From Limnohabitans sp. T6-5 (GTDB lineage: Bacteria > Pseudomonadota > Gammaproteobacteria > Burkholderiales > Burkholderiaceae_C): DNA of 64,000 nucleotides. Position numbers and translations under genes: made by a program. This document shows, piece by piece, positions 32,631 to 41,031 of the stretch (within the stretch, counting starts at the first letter, position 1; each line of letters begins with the position of its first letter). The notes beneath the pieces are model-generated. The model did no database searches, was not told where the DNA came from, and saw only the letters and a list, made by a program, of their open reading frames with translations. The DNA is taken from contig NZ_NERV01000001.1 of the NCBI RefSeq assembly GCF_003063315.1, forward strand, positions 434,001 through 498,000, given 5' to 3'.

Positions 32631-34067
32631 TCAGACGGGCGTGTTCGGGGCGGCGTCCCCTGTGGGCGCGGCGCTTTCAGGGGTATCGGGCGCATGGATG
32701 CTGCGTAGCAGGCCTGCGCTCAGGTGCGACACCGCCGGGTGGTCCAGCGCCTGCAACTCGGTTTGCCACTGCACGCGCCAGGGCTGGCGCGCCAATTGGC
32801 CCGTGGGGCCGGGCAAGTCTTGGGCCTGCGCATCGCCCAGCAGCGGCATGAGCTGGGTTTTGTAGGCCACCTGGGCGTAGCGGGCATGGTCTTCGGCGTC
32901 CAGAGGGTGCAACAGCGCCTCGCTGATGTCGCGCCAATGCACCGGTGCCGCATCCGTGGCCTGTGCACCTGCCTCAGGCCCGGCCAACACGCCCCACTGC
33001 GCCAGCAAATCCGACAAGGCGCCCAACTCTTGCGGCAAAGCCACAGCCGTCAGATCGCCCACCGGTGCGGCCTGCGCCGTGGGTAAGGCCTCGGCCAGCT
33101 GCGCCTTTGGCCGGTCGCGCTCAAACTCGGCCTCGGTCACATCCAGCATGTCGTGCGGCGACACCAAGCCCAAGCTCACGGGCTGTGCAATGGCATCGTT
33201 CATCAAGGACTCCAGCCCGGCCTGGGTTTGCAGCCACAACTTGACGTCGGTGCTGGTGATGCCAGTGGTGCCCAAAGTCACACGCTGGCGGTCCACCTGC
33301 TGCAAGGCCCGGTTGAACTGACTGGCCATGGCCAACAAACGCGACTGCGCCTGCCCCAGCCCGCGTGCGGCCTGCTCCATGCGCAATTGGCCACGGGCGT
33401 TGCCAATGATGGCGGTGATCGTGTCCGAAGCCTTGTCGATCAGACGCGAGGCCCGGTCATAGCGCTTGCGCGCCTCACGCAGACGGAACTCCGAGCCGCT
33501 GGCAATCGCATCGGCAAACTCATGGTGCAGGCGGCCCAGCTGGGCTTGCAACATCTGCACCTGCGCGCCGTCCAGCGTGCCCAATCGGTCGGCGCCCACC
33601 ACCTGCCCGAGCAAGCCGCTCAGCTCGTCTTCAGACTGCTGCGTCAAAGGCGCCAACATGGTCGCCACCTGCTGGGCCAGCGCCGTCAAACCATAGTGGC
33701 GCTGGGTTTCGTCCCAGCTGAGCAAGGCCGCTTCGCGCAAGCGCTTGACCACACTGTCCACCGCCTCGGGGCGCACGGCATAAAACAACTGGTCCAAGGC
33801 CTCGCGCGACAAGAAGGCACTGCCTTGCTGCACCAAGGTCAGCAGCATCCAGACCCGCAGGCGCACCAGGCCCCCCGGGCCTTGAAACACGCTGCGCAGG
33901 GCTTCAACCAGTGTGCTGTTGTGCTCGATCTGAAACGCCAGTGGCGAATCCCCCACGGCATCGGGGTCTCGAAAATAATCGGCAAAAGCCGACTCAATGT
34001 CTGGCGTCACACTCAAAACTGCATCCTGAACGGGGTCAAAAACGGGCCACCGGGCTGGCATGGGCAT
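32631..34067 (-). CDS. jetA: Wadjet kleisin-like subunit JetA
   Basis: This is the first gene of the Wadjet operon. JetA is the kleisin (MukF-like) subunit that bridges the JetC heads. The 478-residue product has an N-terminal winged-helix-like region (LRVWMLLTLVQQGSAFLSRE), a long helical middle (about 150-280), and a more variable C-terminal half with a second folded part. I chose ATG 34065-34067 (MPMPARWPVF), with ATG 34059-34061 as the alternative. The open frame continues upstream without a stop to 34640, but that part lies opposite the tag gene and has shadow-type composition. Which Wadjet type this is could not be settled by eye. Confidence 0.8.
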   Translation of the reverse strand: MPMPARWPVFDPVQDAVLSVTPDIESAFADYFRDPDAVGDSPLAFQIEHNSTLVEALRSVFQGPGGLVRLRVWMLLTLVQQGSAFLSREALDQLFYAVRPEAVDSVVKRLREAALLSWDETQRHYGLTALAQQVATMLAPLTQQSEDELSGLLGQVVGADRLGTLDGAQVQMLQAQLGRLHHEFADAIASGSEFRLREARKRYDRASRLIDKASDTITAIIGNARGQLRMEQAARGLGQAQSRLLAMASQFNRALQQVDRQRVTLGTTGITSTDVKLWLQTQAGLESLMNDAIAQPVSLGLVSPHDMLDVTEAEFERDRPKAQLAEALPTAQAAPVGDLTAVALPQELGALSDLLAQWGVLAGPEAGAQATDAAPVHWRDISEALLHPLDAEDHARYAQVAYKTQLMPLLGDAQAQDLPGPTGQLARQPWRVQWQTELQALDHPAVSHLSAGLLRSIHAPDTPESAAPTGDAAPNTPV

Positions 34068-34217
34068 CCACCCGAAGGCGAGATTGTCCAACAACAAACC
34101 CCTGTTGGACGCAATGCCCCCTGAACTTGCACGTTGTGGCTGTCGGCCTGCGTCCTGGGCGCCCGTGCCTGCCCCACAGCCACACCCGCTAAACTCGGTC
34201 GCCCACAAAGGAGACCT

Positions 34218-34781
34218 ATGCAACGCTGCCCCTGGTGCGAAGGCTTTGAGCTTTACCGCCACTACCACGACACCGAATGGGGCGTGCCCCTGCATGACGA
34301 CAGAGCCTTGTTCGAGCTGATCAACCTCGAAGGCGCACAGGCCGGACTGTCGTGGTCGACCGTCTTGAAAAAACGCGAGACCTACCGCCTCGCTTTTGAC
34401 CAGTTTGACCCTGAAAAAATCGCCCACTACGACGAGCACAAAGTCGCCCAACTGCTGGCCGACCCGGGCATTGTGCGCAACCGCCTCAAGGTGGCCGCCA
34501 CCATTGGCAATGCCAAAGCCTATTTGGCCCTGCAAGCCAGCGGGCAAAGCTTTGGCAGCTTCGTGTGGCAATTCGTCGAGGGTCAGCCCTTGCAGCACCA
34601 GCGCCGCAGCATGAGCGAAGTGCCCGCCAAGACACCGCAATCCGACGCCATGAGCAAAGCCCTGCTCAAAGCCGGCTTCAAATTCGTGGGCTCCACCATT
34701 TGCTACGCCTTCATGCAGGCCTCAGGCATGGTCAACGACCACTTGGTCAGCTGTCACCGTCACGCACCGCTGGCCAAGTAA
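34218..34781 (+). CDS. tag: DNA-3-methyladenine glycosylase I
   Basis: The enzyme removes 3-methyladenine from alkylated DNA. The 187-residue length equals E. coli Tag, and the zinc-snap ligands fall at the same numbers: C4, H17, H175 and C179. Family motifs include RCPWC, EWGVP, LEGAQAGLSW and GFKFVGSTICYAFMQASG. The ATG at 34218 has AAAGGAG five bases upstream. It is divergent from the Wadjet operon. Confidence 0.96.
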   Translation: MQRCPWCEGFELYRHYHDTEWGVPLHDDRALFELINLEGAQAGLSWSTVLKKRETYRLAFDQFDPEKIAHYDEHKVAQLLADPGIVRNRLKVAATIGNAKAYLALQASGQSFGSFVWQFVEGQPLQHQRRSMSEVPAKTPQSDAMSKALLKAGFKFVGSTICYAFMQASGMVNDHLVSCHRHAPLAK

Positions 34782-34835
34782 GCGCACCAGGCCTCCTCAA
34801 GCCAATGCTCTATGCTTGGACTCCAGCGAGGTCTT

Positions 34836-35381
34836 ATGTCACACCCAACCCCACACCCACGCCGCCCCCAAAGCACACCTGAGGATGCCAAGCAGCTCCT
34901 CCTCTTGCGCGCCCACAGGCGTGCACACCGGGAAAAACATGCACCCGAAGCCCTCAACCCTCCGGAGCACTTCGACCTCACCCCCCCCACCCGAGGGCAA
35001 CGGCTGGCGGACCTGGTGGCTGCGACCATTGGTTCATGGCGGTTCATCATTTTCCAAAGTACGGCCATTGTGTTGTGGATCACAGGCAATGTGCTGGTCG
35101 GGCGCGATGCCTGGGACCCGTATCCCTTCATATTGCTCAATCTGCTGCTGTCGTTCCAGGCGGCCTACACAGCGCCCGCCATCATGATGAGTCAGAACCG
35201 CCAGTCGGAGATGGACCGCAAGCATGCGCAAAACGATTACGAAATCAACGTCAAGGCCGAACTTGAAATCGAGTTGCTGCACGAAAAAATCGACATCATG
35301 AAAGAGCAAGAACTGCTGGCCCTGACCCAGGCTGTGCGCGACCTGTCAGCCCAGGTGACGGCGCTGAGCAAACGCGCTTGA
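34836..35381 (+). CDS. DUF1003 membrane protein
   Basis: The 181-residue membrane protein has a hydrophilic N-terminus, the DUF1003 core with two helices (FIIFQSTAIVLWITGNVL and PFILLNLLLSFQAAYTAPAI, followed by MMSQNRQ) and a C-terminal coiled coil. Function is unknown for the family. ATG 34836 has GAGG four bases upstream; ATG 34812 in frame is an alternative adding eight residues. A terminator-like hairpin follows at 35388. Confidence 0.88.
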   Translation: MSHPTPHPRRPQSTPEDAKQLLLLRAHRRAHREKHAPEALNPPEHFDLTPPTRGQRLADLVAATIGSWRFIIFQSTAIVLWITGNVLVGRDAWDPYPFILLNLLLSFQAAYTAPAIMMSQNRQSEMDRKHAQNDYEINVKAELEIELLHEKIDIMKEQELLALTQAVRDLSAQVTALSKRA

Positions 35382-35387
35382 GCCCTT

Positions 35388-35413
35388 AAGAGGGCATTCG
35401 AGCTGCCCTCTTT
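35388..35413 (+). terminator. Putative terminator after DUF1003 gene
   Basis: AAGAGGGC at 35388-35395 pairs with GCCCTCTT at 35405-35412 around a nine-base loop. The following T run is short (TTT in total), so termination may be weak. Confidence 0.5.
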
Positions 35414-35536
35414 CAAGCGGTTACAAAAAAACATCTCGCAAATCATCAGCACCATCAGCAAGCCGCTGCAATTCCGAGAATTTGACAAATTTAATATATC
35501 GGTTTTCGTAGACTGTTCGCACACACGAATAACGTC

Positions 35537-36112
35537 ATGAAAAACCGTCAAACGCGCAAAACATTTTCAAGCAGCCTGCTGGCCATTGTGGTTTTGTTGG
35601 CGAGCACGGCATCCATCGCTCAAACCTGCACCCGCGAATACAAGCCCCTTTGCGGCCATGTCGCCGGTGAGCCTGCCCCCAAGACATTCCCCAACCGCTG
35701 CATGCTCGACGCCGCCCAAGCCCGCCTGCTGGCCCCAAGCGAATGCACACACCCCAACTTGCCCATGCCCGGTGGCGATGCCGACGCACATGGCTGCAAA
35801 CCATCGACAGGCCATGTCTGGAACGAAGAACTGGCCAGTTGCGCACGCCCCTGGATGAGCCGCGCCATCACGCTGGAAGTCGCCCCCAAACGCCGCCCAT
35901 GCACCGGCCTGATCGAAACGCAGTGTTTGCTGGTGCGAGAGGTGGGGCCTGGCCACAAAAAGACAAAATGGGAACCACTGCATGGCGAGATCGCAGGCTT
36001 CAAACCGGTACCGGGCGTGCGCCACACACTGCGCGTGCGCCAGGACAAGCTTGAAAACCCGCCCGCCGATGCGCCGGACACCACATACACCCTGCTCAGA
36101 ACCCTGCCATGA
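35537..36112 (+). CDS. Secreted Kazal-DUF4377 protein
   Basis: The 191-residue exported protein has a signal peptide (LLAIVVLLASTASIA, cleavage near residue 29). A Kazal-like region follows with cysteines at 31, 39, 55 and 70 (CTREYKPLCG, FPNRCMLDAA). The C-terminal DUF4377 domain (about 118-189) reads CTGLIETQCLLVREVGPG, GEIAGFKPVPGVRHTLRVR and NPPADAPDTTYTLL. Kazal folds can inhibit serine proteases and DUF4377 has no established function, so the activity is unknown. The next gene starts 24 bases on, and this gene may lead a four-gene cluster ending in a radical SAM enzyme. TTGACA occurs at 35482, but no well-spaced -10 was found. Confidence 0.82.
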   Translation: MKNRQTRKTFSSSLLAIVVLLASTASIAQTCTREYKPLCGHVAGEPAPKTFPNRCMLDAAQARLLAPSECTHPNLPMPGGDADAHGCKPSTGHVWNEELASCARPWMSRAITLEVAPKRRPCTGLIETQCLLVREVGPGHKKTKWEPLHGEIAGFKPVPGVRHTLRVRQDKLENPPADAPDTTYTLLRTLP

Positions 36113-36136
36113 GCCCAAGAATGCCTGCGGCGTCCC

Positions 36137-36889
36137 ATGTCCCTGATCATTCATGACCCCGATCTGGCCCACATCGCGCATTACGTGCTGGAGTGGGCGG
36201 CTTTGGCCACAGGCGCCTGGATCTACCGTCGCCGCAAAGCCCGTCAAGGTGTAAACAGTGTCTTGCAAGGCCCTACTTACGCCTTGATTGTGGGCTGTTT
36301 GCTGGGCGCCGCCATCGGCAACAAAGCGGTGTTCTGGCTCGAAAATCCCCATCTTTGGCCGCAAGCCGACCAAGCACTTACGCTCTTGCTGCAAGGGCAA
36401 TCCATTGTTGGCGGTCTGCTGGGCGGCTGGATTGGTGTGGAGCTGGCCAAAAAATTGAGCAACTGGACAGGGCCACGCACTGGCGACGACTTTGTGCCCG
36501 CAATTCTCAGCGGCATTCTGATCGGGCGCATCGGCTGCTTTGTGGCCGGTCTGCACGACGGCACCTACGGCTTGCCCACCAGCTTGCCCTGGGGCATGGA
36601 TTTGGGCGACGGCATCCCCCGTCACCCAGCGCCCTTGTACGAATGGCTGGTTGCCCTGCTGGCCTTGCTGACCTGGCCACGCTGGGAACGCAAACTGGCA
36701 CACACCCCAGGCCTTGCGTTTCGCTGCTTCATGCTGGGCTATCTGTTCTGGCGACTGACCATCGACACACTCAAGCCCGTGCCCTACACCTATTGGGGCG
36801 GTCTCTCAGCCATCCAATGGATCAGCCTGATCGCCATCTTCACCATCGCCATCACCTTCGTTACAGACAAAAAGGGAACACCAAAATGA
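36137..36889 (+). CDS. Lgt-like membrane transferase
   Basis: The 250-residue polytopic membrane protein resembles prolipoprotein diacylglyceryl transferase. It keeps the arginine-glycine region as GRIGCFVAGLHDGTYG, where Lgt has GRxGNFxNGE, and HPAPLYEW, where Lgt has HPSQLYE. It lacks the usual asparagine in the first motif and is shorter than Lgt, so it is likely a paralogue with another lipid-linked role and not the housekeeping enzyme. Its stop overlaps the next start (ATGA), which ties it to the lipoprotein-like and radical SAM genes. Confidence 0.75.
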   Translation: MSLIIHDPDLAHIAHYVLEWAALATGAWIYRRRKARQGVNSVLQGPTYALIVGCLLGAAIGNKAVFWLENPHLWPQADQALTLLLQGQSIVGGLLGGWIGVELAKKLSNWTGPRTGDDFVPAILSGILIGRIGCFVAGLHDGTYGLPTSLPWGMDLGDGIPRHPAPLYEWLVALLALLTWPRWERKLAHTPGLAFRCFMLGYLFWRLTIDTLKPVPYTYWGGLSAIQWISLIAIFTIAITFVTDKKGTPK

Positions 36890-37578
36890 GTGCTACACGC
36901 TTCACACGCCGCCAGGCAATGGTCCTGACACTCTCTGCCGCATTGATCGGCGGCCTGGGCTGCGCCACGGCCATTGTGGGTTCCGGGCCCAATACGAAAA
37001 CCAAAATCATTGAAGGCGCAGTGGTGCTGACCGATGACATCCTGGCCTTTGGTCGCCCCGACGAAACAATGGCCAAGGCCATGGGCAAAGCCCATGCCAT
37101 CGCCTTTTTGGGCAAGGCAAACACCTATCTGCTGGTCGAAGGGGGAGAAACACTGCTCAGCCTGACCCCACTTGATCCAGCGCGATTGACCCTGACGCCA
37201 GACAACCACCGCTTGCACATCCAAGACAAAACGATTTGGGGAACCCTTGAGTTCACCTACTCGACGGGCAAAACTCCACTGTCTGACACTGAAACCGCAG
37301 CGCTGAAATCTTTGAAATTTTTCCGCAAAACGCCCGACACCCTGAGCTTGAATGTCAGCATCAAAGGTGCCGTCTACCCGGCCATTTCGTTGCAGGGAAC
37401 GGGTTTCACCGAAATGCAAAGAGCGAGAAAACTCAGTTTCCACGCACCGTCCACCACAGAAACAAAACCAGACCTGAGCAAAATCGCCTTGTTGCCTGTG
37501 GCCCTTGTGGTGGATGTGATCACCGCCCCACTGCAGTTGTTGGGCGCTGGCGTGTTGTTGCTCAGCATGGGAAGGTAA
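36886..37578 (+). CDS. Lipoprotein-like exported protein
   Basis: No catalytic family is recognised. The 230-residue product has an N-terminal twin-arginine-containing hydrophobic leader (RRQAMVLTLSAALIGGLGC). The cysteine could be lipidated, though the lipobox is not ideal because GLG precedes it. The C-terminus has a hydrophobic stretch (LLPVALVVDVITAPLQLLGA) reminiscent of YceK/YidQ-type lipoproteins. It is translationally coupled to the Lgt-like gene (four-base overlap) and sits eight bases before the radical SAM gene. Confidence 0.7.
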   Translation: MSATRFTRRQAMVLTLSAALIGGLGCATAIVGSGPNTKTKIIEGAVVLTDDILAFGRPDETMAKAMGKAHAIAFLGKANTYLLVEGGETLLSLTPLDPARLTLTPDNHRLHIQDKTIWGTLEFTYSTGKTPLSDTETAALKSLKFFRKTPDTLSLNVSIKGAVYPAISLQGTGFTEMQRARKLSFHAPSTTETKPDLSKIALLPVALVVDVITAPLQLLGAGVLLLSMGR

Positions 37579-37585
37579 GCCGCAC

Positions 37586-39043
37586 ATGAGCCGAAAACTC
37601 CGCCCCTATCTGTACTACGACACCACCACCAGCGTTTGCACCACCTGCCTGCACCCCGCTGAAGCCAAAATCATCTTCAAAGACGACAAGGTCTACATGG
37701 ACAAATGGTGTCCAACGCACGGCATGGAACGCGTGCTCATGAGCGACGATGTGGACTACTACCGACTGGGCCGCGAAGTCTTCGTCAAGCCACCGGAGAT
37801 GCCCAACACCTTCAACTCGAAGATGACATATGGCTGCCCCTATGACTGCGGCCTTTGTCCTGACCACATGCAGCACTCGTGCCTGAGCATTGTGGAGATC
37901 AACGACCACTGCAATCTGAACTGCCCCATTTGCTATGCCGACAGCGGCACGCACAGGCCCGAACACCGCAGCCTGCAAGAGGTCTGCCAAATGCTCGACA
38001 CCGTGGTCGCCAACGAAGGCGCGCCCGATGTGGTGCAAATTTCTGGCGGCGAGCCAACCACACATCCGCAGTTTTTCGAGATCCTTGACGAAGCGCGCAA
38101 ACGCCCTGTCAAACACTTGATGATCAACACCAATGGTGTGCGCATTGCGCAAGACGAAGCGTTTGTGCAACGCCTGGCCAGCTACGGCCCCAAAGGGCTC
38201 GAAATTTACTTGCAATTCGACTCGCTGCGCGCCGAAGCGCTCAAAGAACTGCGAGGCGCGGACCTCACCCGCATTCGACAACAAGCGCTGGAGCGCCTCA
38301 ACGCTGCCGGCTTGTCCACCACATTGGTGGTCACGGTCAAACGCGGCCTCAACGACAAGGAACTGGGCGACATCATCCGCCATGGACTGGCACAACCGTG
38401 CGTGCGGGGCATCACCTTCCAGCCCATCCAGGAAGCGGGGCGCACCGATGGTTTTGGGGCGCAACACCGATTGACCGTCAGCGAAATACGCCGGGAAATC
38501 GCCACCCAAAGCGACATCTTCACCCTCGACGACATCGTCCCTGTGCCCTGCAACCCCGATACGCTGGCCATGGGCTACGCCATCAAGGCTGCGGGTCAAA
38601 CCGTGCCATTGACACGGCACCTGAGCCCGCAAGCGCTTGTGCAAGGAGCAGCCAACACCATCGTTTTTGAGCAAGACGCTTCGGCCAAAGAGCTGGTTTT
38701 CAAACTGTTCTCCACCAACCACTCGCCTGAATCGCAAGCCAGTTGCCTGTCCGAGCTCATGTGCTGCCTGCCGCAAGTGTCTGCCCCGCAGAACATGAAT
38801 TACGACAACGTGTTTCGCATCCTCATTGTTCAATTCATGGACGCGACCAACCTGGACATGCGGGCCCTGAAAAAATCGTGCATCCACTTCGCCACACCAG
38901 AAGGCCAAATGGTGCCTTTCGAAGCCTATAACCTGTTCTATCGCCCCGGCAAAAAAGCGCGACTGGACACCATTCGCCGACAGCTTGAACAACAACACCG
39001 GATGCGAACCGAAGCAAGCGTCATCCCCATCCAACCGGTATGA
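37586..39043 (+). CDS. Radical SAM enzyme with extra Cys motifs, Tes/MJ0619-like
   Basis: The 485-residue radical SAM protein has the AdoMet cluster motif CNLNCPIC (C109, C113, C116) and a following GGEPTTHP. Before the core it has CTTC (C18, C21), C42 in WCPTHG, and GCPYDCGLCPDH (C84, C88, C91) with C99, suggesting a rubredoxin-like zinc or iron site and an extra FeS cluster. More cysteines lie at the C-terminus (ELMCCLP, KKSCIHF). This layout matches the MJ0619 group, whose archaeal member Tes couples lipid chains by C-C bonds. The link to lipid chemistry here rests on that resemblance and on the Lgt-like neighbour; substrate unknown. Confidence 0.8.
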   Translation: MSRKLRPYLYYDTTTSVCTTCLHPAEAKIIFKDDKVYMDKWCPTHGMERVLMSDDVDYYRLGREVFVKPPEMPNTFNSKMTYGCPYDCGLCPDHMQHSCLSIVEINDHCNLNCPICYADSGTHRPEHRSLQEVCQMLDTVVANEGAPDVVQISGGEPTTHPQFFEILDEARKRPVKHLMINTNGVRIAQDEAFVQRLASYGPKGLEIYLQFDSLRAEALKELRGADLTRIRQQALERLNAAGLSTTLVVTVKRGLNDKELGDIIRHGLAQPCVRGITFQPIQEAGRTDGFGAQHRLTVSEIRREIATQSDIFTLDDIVPVPCNPDTLAMGYAIKAAGQTVPLTRHLSPQALVQGAANTIVFEQDASAKELVFKLFSTNHSPESQASCLSELMCCLPQVSAPQNMNYDNVFRILIVQFMDATNLDMRALKKSCIHFATPEGQMVPFEAYNLFYRPGKKARLDTIRRQLEQQHRMRTEASVIPIQPV

Positions 39044-39074
39044 AGACCCGAAGTTCCTGAACAACCGTCCTCAC

Positions 39075-39872
39075 ATGAGCTCTGGAGCCCGCATCTTTGC
39101 TGCCCGCCGCTACCGGCTGAGCACCCTCACCGTGCCCAACGATCTGTTCGTCGCCGTCATCACGGGCAGCAAAGAACTGCACACCCCCACCCACCGCATC
39201 ACGGCCAGGCAAGGCCAAGCCGTTCTGATTGCCAGAGGCACGCAGTGGGACGTGGTCAACGACCCACACGGCCAACCACAATACGAGGCCTTGGTGCTCG
39301 CCTTTGACGATGCGCTGGTGCACGAATTCCACGAACGCGCTCAGGCACACAGCACATCCATCGTCACATCAGCCCAAGTCATCGCATTGGACGATGCACT
39401 GATTGAAACCCTTCAACGCACCCTGCCCGGCAAGCACACGCCATCCATGGCCGTGATGCGCCATCGCAGCCAGGAAACACTGCTTTTGCTGGAAGAAAAA
39501 GGCCACCGCTTTGCACCGCCCCACGAATTGAGCTGGGTCGAACGCATCCAGCACCTGATCGGCCAGCGCATGGACGCCGACTGGAACGTGCGCGCCATCG
39601 CCCAAGCCTTCCACATGAGCGAATCCACGCTGCGCCGCCGACTGGCCGACTCGGACACCACTTTGGCCGCCATCGTGCGTGATATTCGTCTGCAAACTGC
39701 GCTGGGCCTGCTGCAGGCCAGCGATTTGTCGGTGGGCGAAGTGGCCCAACGCTGTGGCTGGGAATCGCACAGCCGATTCACCGCCGCTTTTCAGCAACGC
39801 TGGGGCGTTGCCCCTTCGGTGGTGCGCGCCCGATTGAAAGAAACCGCACAAGATCTGGCAGACAAAGGCTAA
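39075..39872 (+). CDS. AraC-family transcriptional regulator
   Basis: The 265-residue regulator has an N-terminal cupin-like ligand domain and a C-terminal AraC double helix-turn-helix (about 165-262), with MDADWNVRAIAQAFHMSEST and DLSVGEVAQRCGWESHSRFT. The ATG at 39075 is preferred; an upstream in-frame start at 38985 would overlap the radical SAM gene by 59 bases. It may regulate the PEBP-family gene that follows 58 bases downstream, or the cluster upstream. The inducer is unknown. Confidence 0.88.
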   Translation: MSSGARIFAARRYRLSTLTVPNDLFVAVITGSKELHTPTHRITARQGQAVLIARGTQWDVVNDPHGQPQYEALVLAFDDALVHEFHERAQAHSTSIVTSAQVIALDDALIETLQRTLPGKHTPSMAVMRHRSQETLLLLEEKGHRFAPPHELSWVERIQHLIGQRMDADWNVRAIAQAFHMSESTLRRRLADSDTTLAAIVRDIRLQTALGLLQASDLSVGEVAQRCGWESHSRFTAAFQQRWGVAPSVVRARLKETAQDLADKG

Positions 39873-39930
39873 GCGCTATCGCCCACATGCGAGACCATCA
39901 GGGGGTCTTCAACCTCAAGAGGAAATCCTC

Positions 39931-40485
39931 ATGGAAACCATCATCCAACTCGCTGGCACCGCACTGCTCTGCATGGTCTTGTCAGCCCAGGCGGCCGACT
40001 TTTCTGTCATCAGTCCCAGCCTGAAACCGGGCGGCACGCTGCCGACAAAGCATGTCCTCCAGGGTTTTGGCTGCACAGGCGGCAACACTTCGCCCGCCCT
40101 GTCATGGCAAAACGCCCCAGCAGACACACAAAGCTTTGCCATCACCGCCTATGACCCCGACGCCCCCACCGGATCAGGCTGGTGGCACTGGGTGGCATAC
40201 AACATTCCAGCCACCGTGCAATCGGTCAGCGAAGGTGCGGGTGCAGCCAATAGCCAACAACTGCCTGCGGGTGCAACCCAAGGCAAAACCGACTTTGGCA
40301 CCGTCGGCTATGGCGGGGCGTGCCCACCTGTTGGCGACAAGGCACACCGGTACATCTTCACCGTGCATGCGCTCAAGACCCCAAAGATCAACCTGCCCCC
40401 CGACGCCTCCGCCGCCATGATCGGTTTCATGATCCACATGAACAAATTGGCAAGCACGTCACTCGAGGTCACTTATGGGCGGTGA
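39931..40485 (+). CDS. YbhB/YbcL-type PEBP-family protein, exported
   Basis: The 184-residue protein belongs to the phosphatidylethanolamine-binding (Raf kinase inhibitor-like) family: GNTSPALSWQNAP, YDPDAPTGSGWWHW, GYGGACPPVGDKAHRYIFTV. A signal peptide (residues 1-21, ending AQA) makes it periplasmic, like E. coli YbcL. AGGAAA lies seven bases before the ATG. Function in bacteria is not defined. Confidence 0.9.
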   Translation: METIIQLAGTALLCMVLSAQAADFSVISPSLKPGGTLPTKHVLQGFGCTGGNTSPALSWQNAPADTQSFAITAYDPDAPTGSGWWHWVAYNIPATVQSVSEGAGAANSQQLPAGATQGKTDFGTVGYGGACPPVGDKAHRYIFTVHALKTPKINLPPDASAAMIGFMIHMNKLASTSLEVTYGR

Positions 40486-40524
40486 ACCACAGCACCTTGT
40501 GAAAAGGTTCTTGCTTGCGCGACT

Positions 40525-40917
40525 TCACCCATGGTGTGCGCGATATGCCTGCGTCAGTCCACCATAGCCCCATGCCCCCGCCCGCACATCATCCACATGG
40601 ATGTAGCTTTCATGGTGCAGGTTCGGCATCAGGGCTGACAAACCGTTAAACACCGCCTGGATGTACGCCGCCTTTTCGGCAAGCGTGTTGGTCTCGTCCG
40701 TGATCTTGATCTCGACATAGGCGCTGGAGCGCCCTTGCTCGGCCAAGGTACGACCGCCCACCACCCAATGCTCGGGTTCGACATAACGCACAGCAATGGA
40801 GGTGAGTTCGGGTTTTTTATGCAGTAGCCTGGCTGTCAAATCAGACAGCAATGTGGCCACCTCTCGGGTGGTTTGCGCATGGGCTGGGCCGCTGAGCAAG
40901 ACGTTCAAAATAGGCAT
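40525..40917 (-). CDS. Tautomerase-family protein
   Basis: The 130-residue protein begins MPILNVLLSG, placing proline directly after the start methionine as the catalytic base of 4-oxalocrotonate tautomerase-like enzymes. The full length suggests a two-repeat (cis-CaaD/MIF-like) form. AGGAG sits eight bases upstream of ATG 40915-40917. It is divergent from a LysR-type regulator across a 114-base gap, the usual arrangement for a LysR-controlled target. Substrate unknown. Confidence 0.82.
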   Translation of the reverse strand: MPILNVLLSGPAHAQTTREVATLLSDLTARLLHKKPELTSIAVRYVEPEHWVVGGRTLAEQGRSSAYVEIKITDETNTLAEKAAYIQAVFNGLSALMPNLHHESYIHVDDVRAGAWGYGGLTQAYRAHHG

Positions 40918-40942
40918 GGTTTTTTCTCCTGTGAATGAAGGT

Positions 40943-40958
40943 TGCAACTTTATTTGCA
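40943..40958. promoter_or_regulatory. Candidate LysR-type operator
   Basis: TGCAA at 40943-40947 and TTGCA at 40954-40958 form an inverted repeat with the T-N11-A spacing typical of LysR-type boxes. The string TTATTTGCA recurs at 41003-41011. It lies between the tautomerase and lysR starts. Confidence 0.4.
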
Positions 40959-41031
40959 CAGGCAAACCTTGGAAACAGCACATAAAGCAAATTGGTTAAC
41001 CGTTATTTGCAAAACAAACCCAAAATAGCCC

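Noticed and set aside
34068-34640. Upstream extension of jetA by 191 codons
   Set aside because: This part lies opposite the tag gene, whose zinc ligands match E. coli position for position; the extension has shadow composition.
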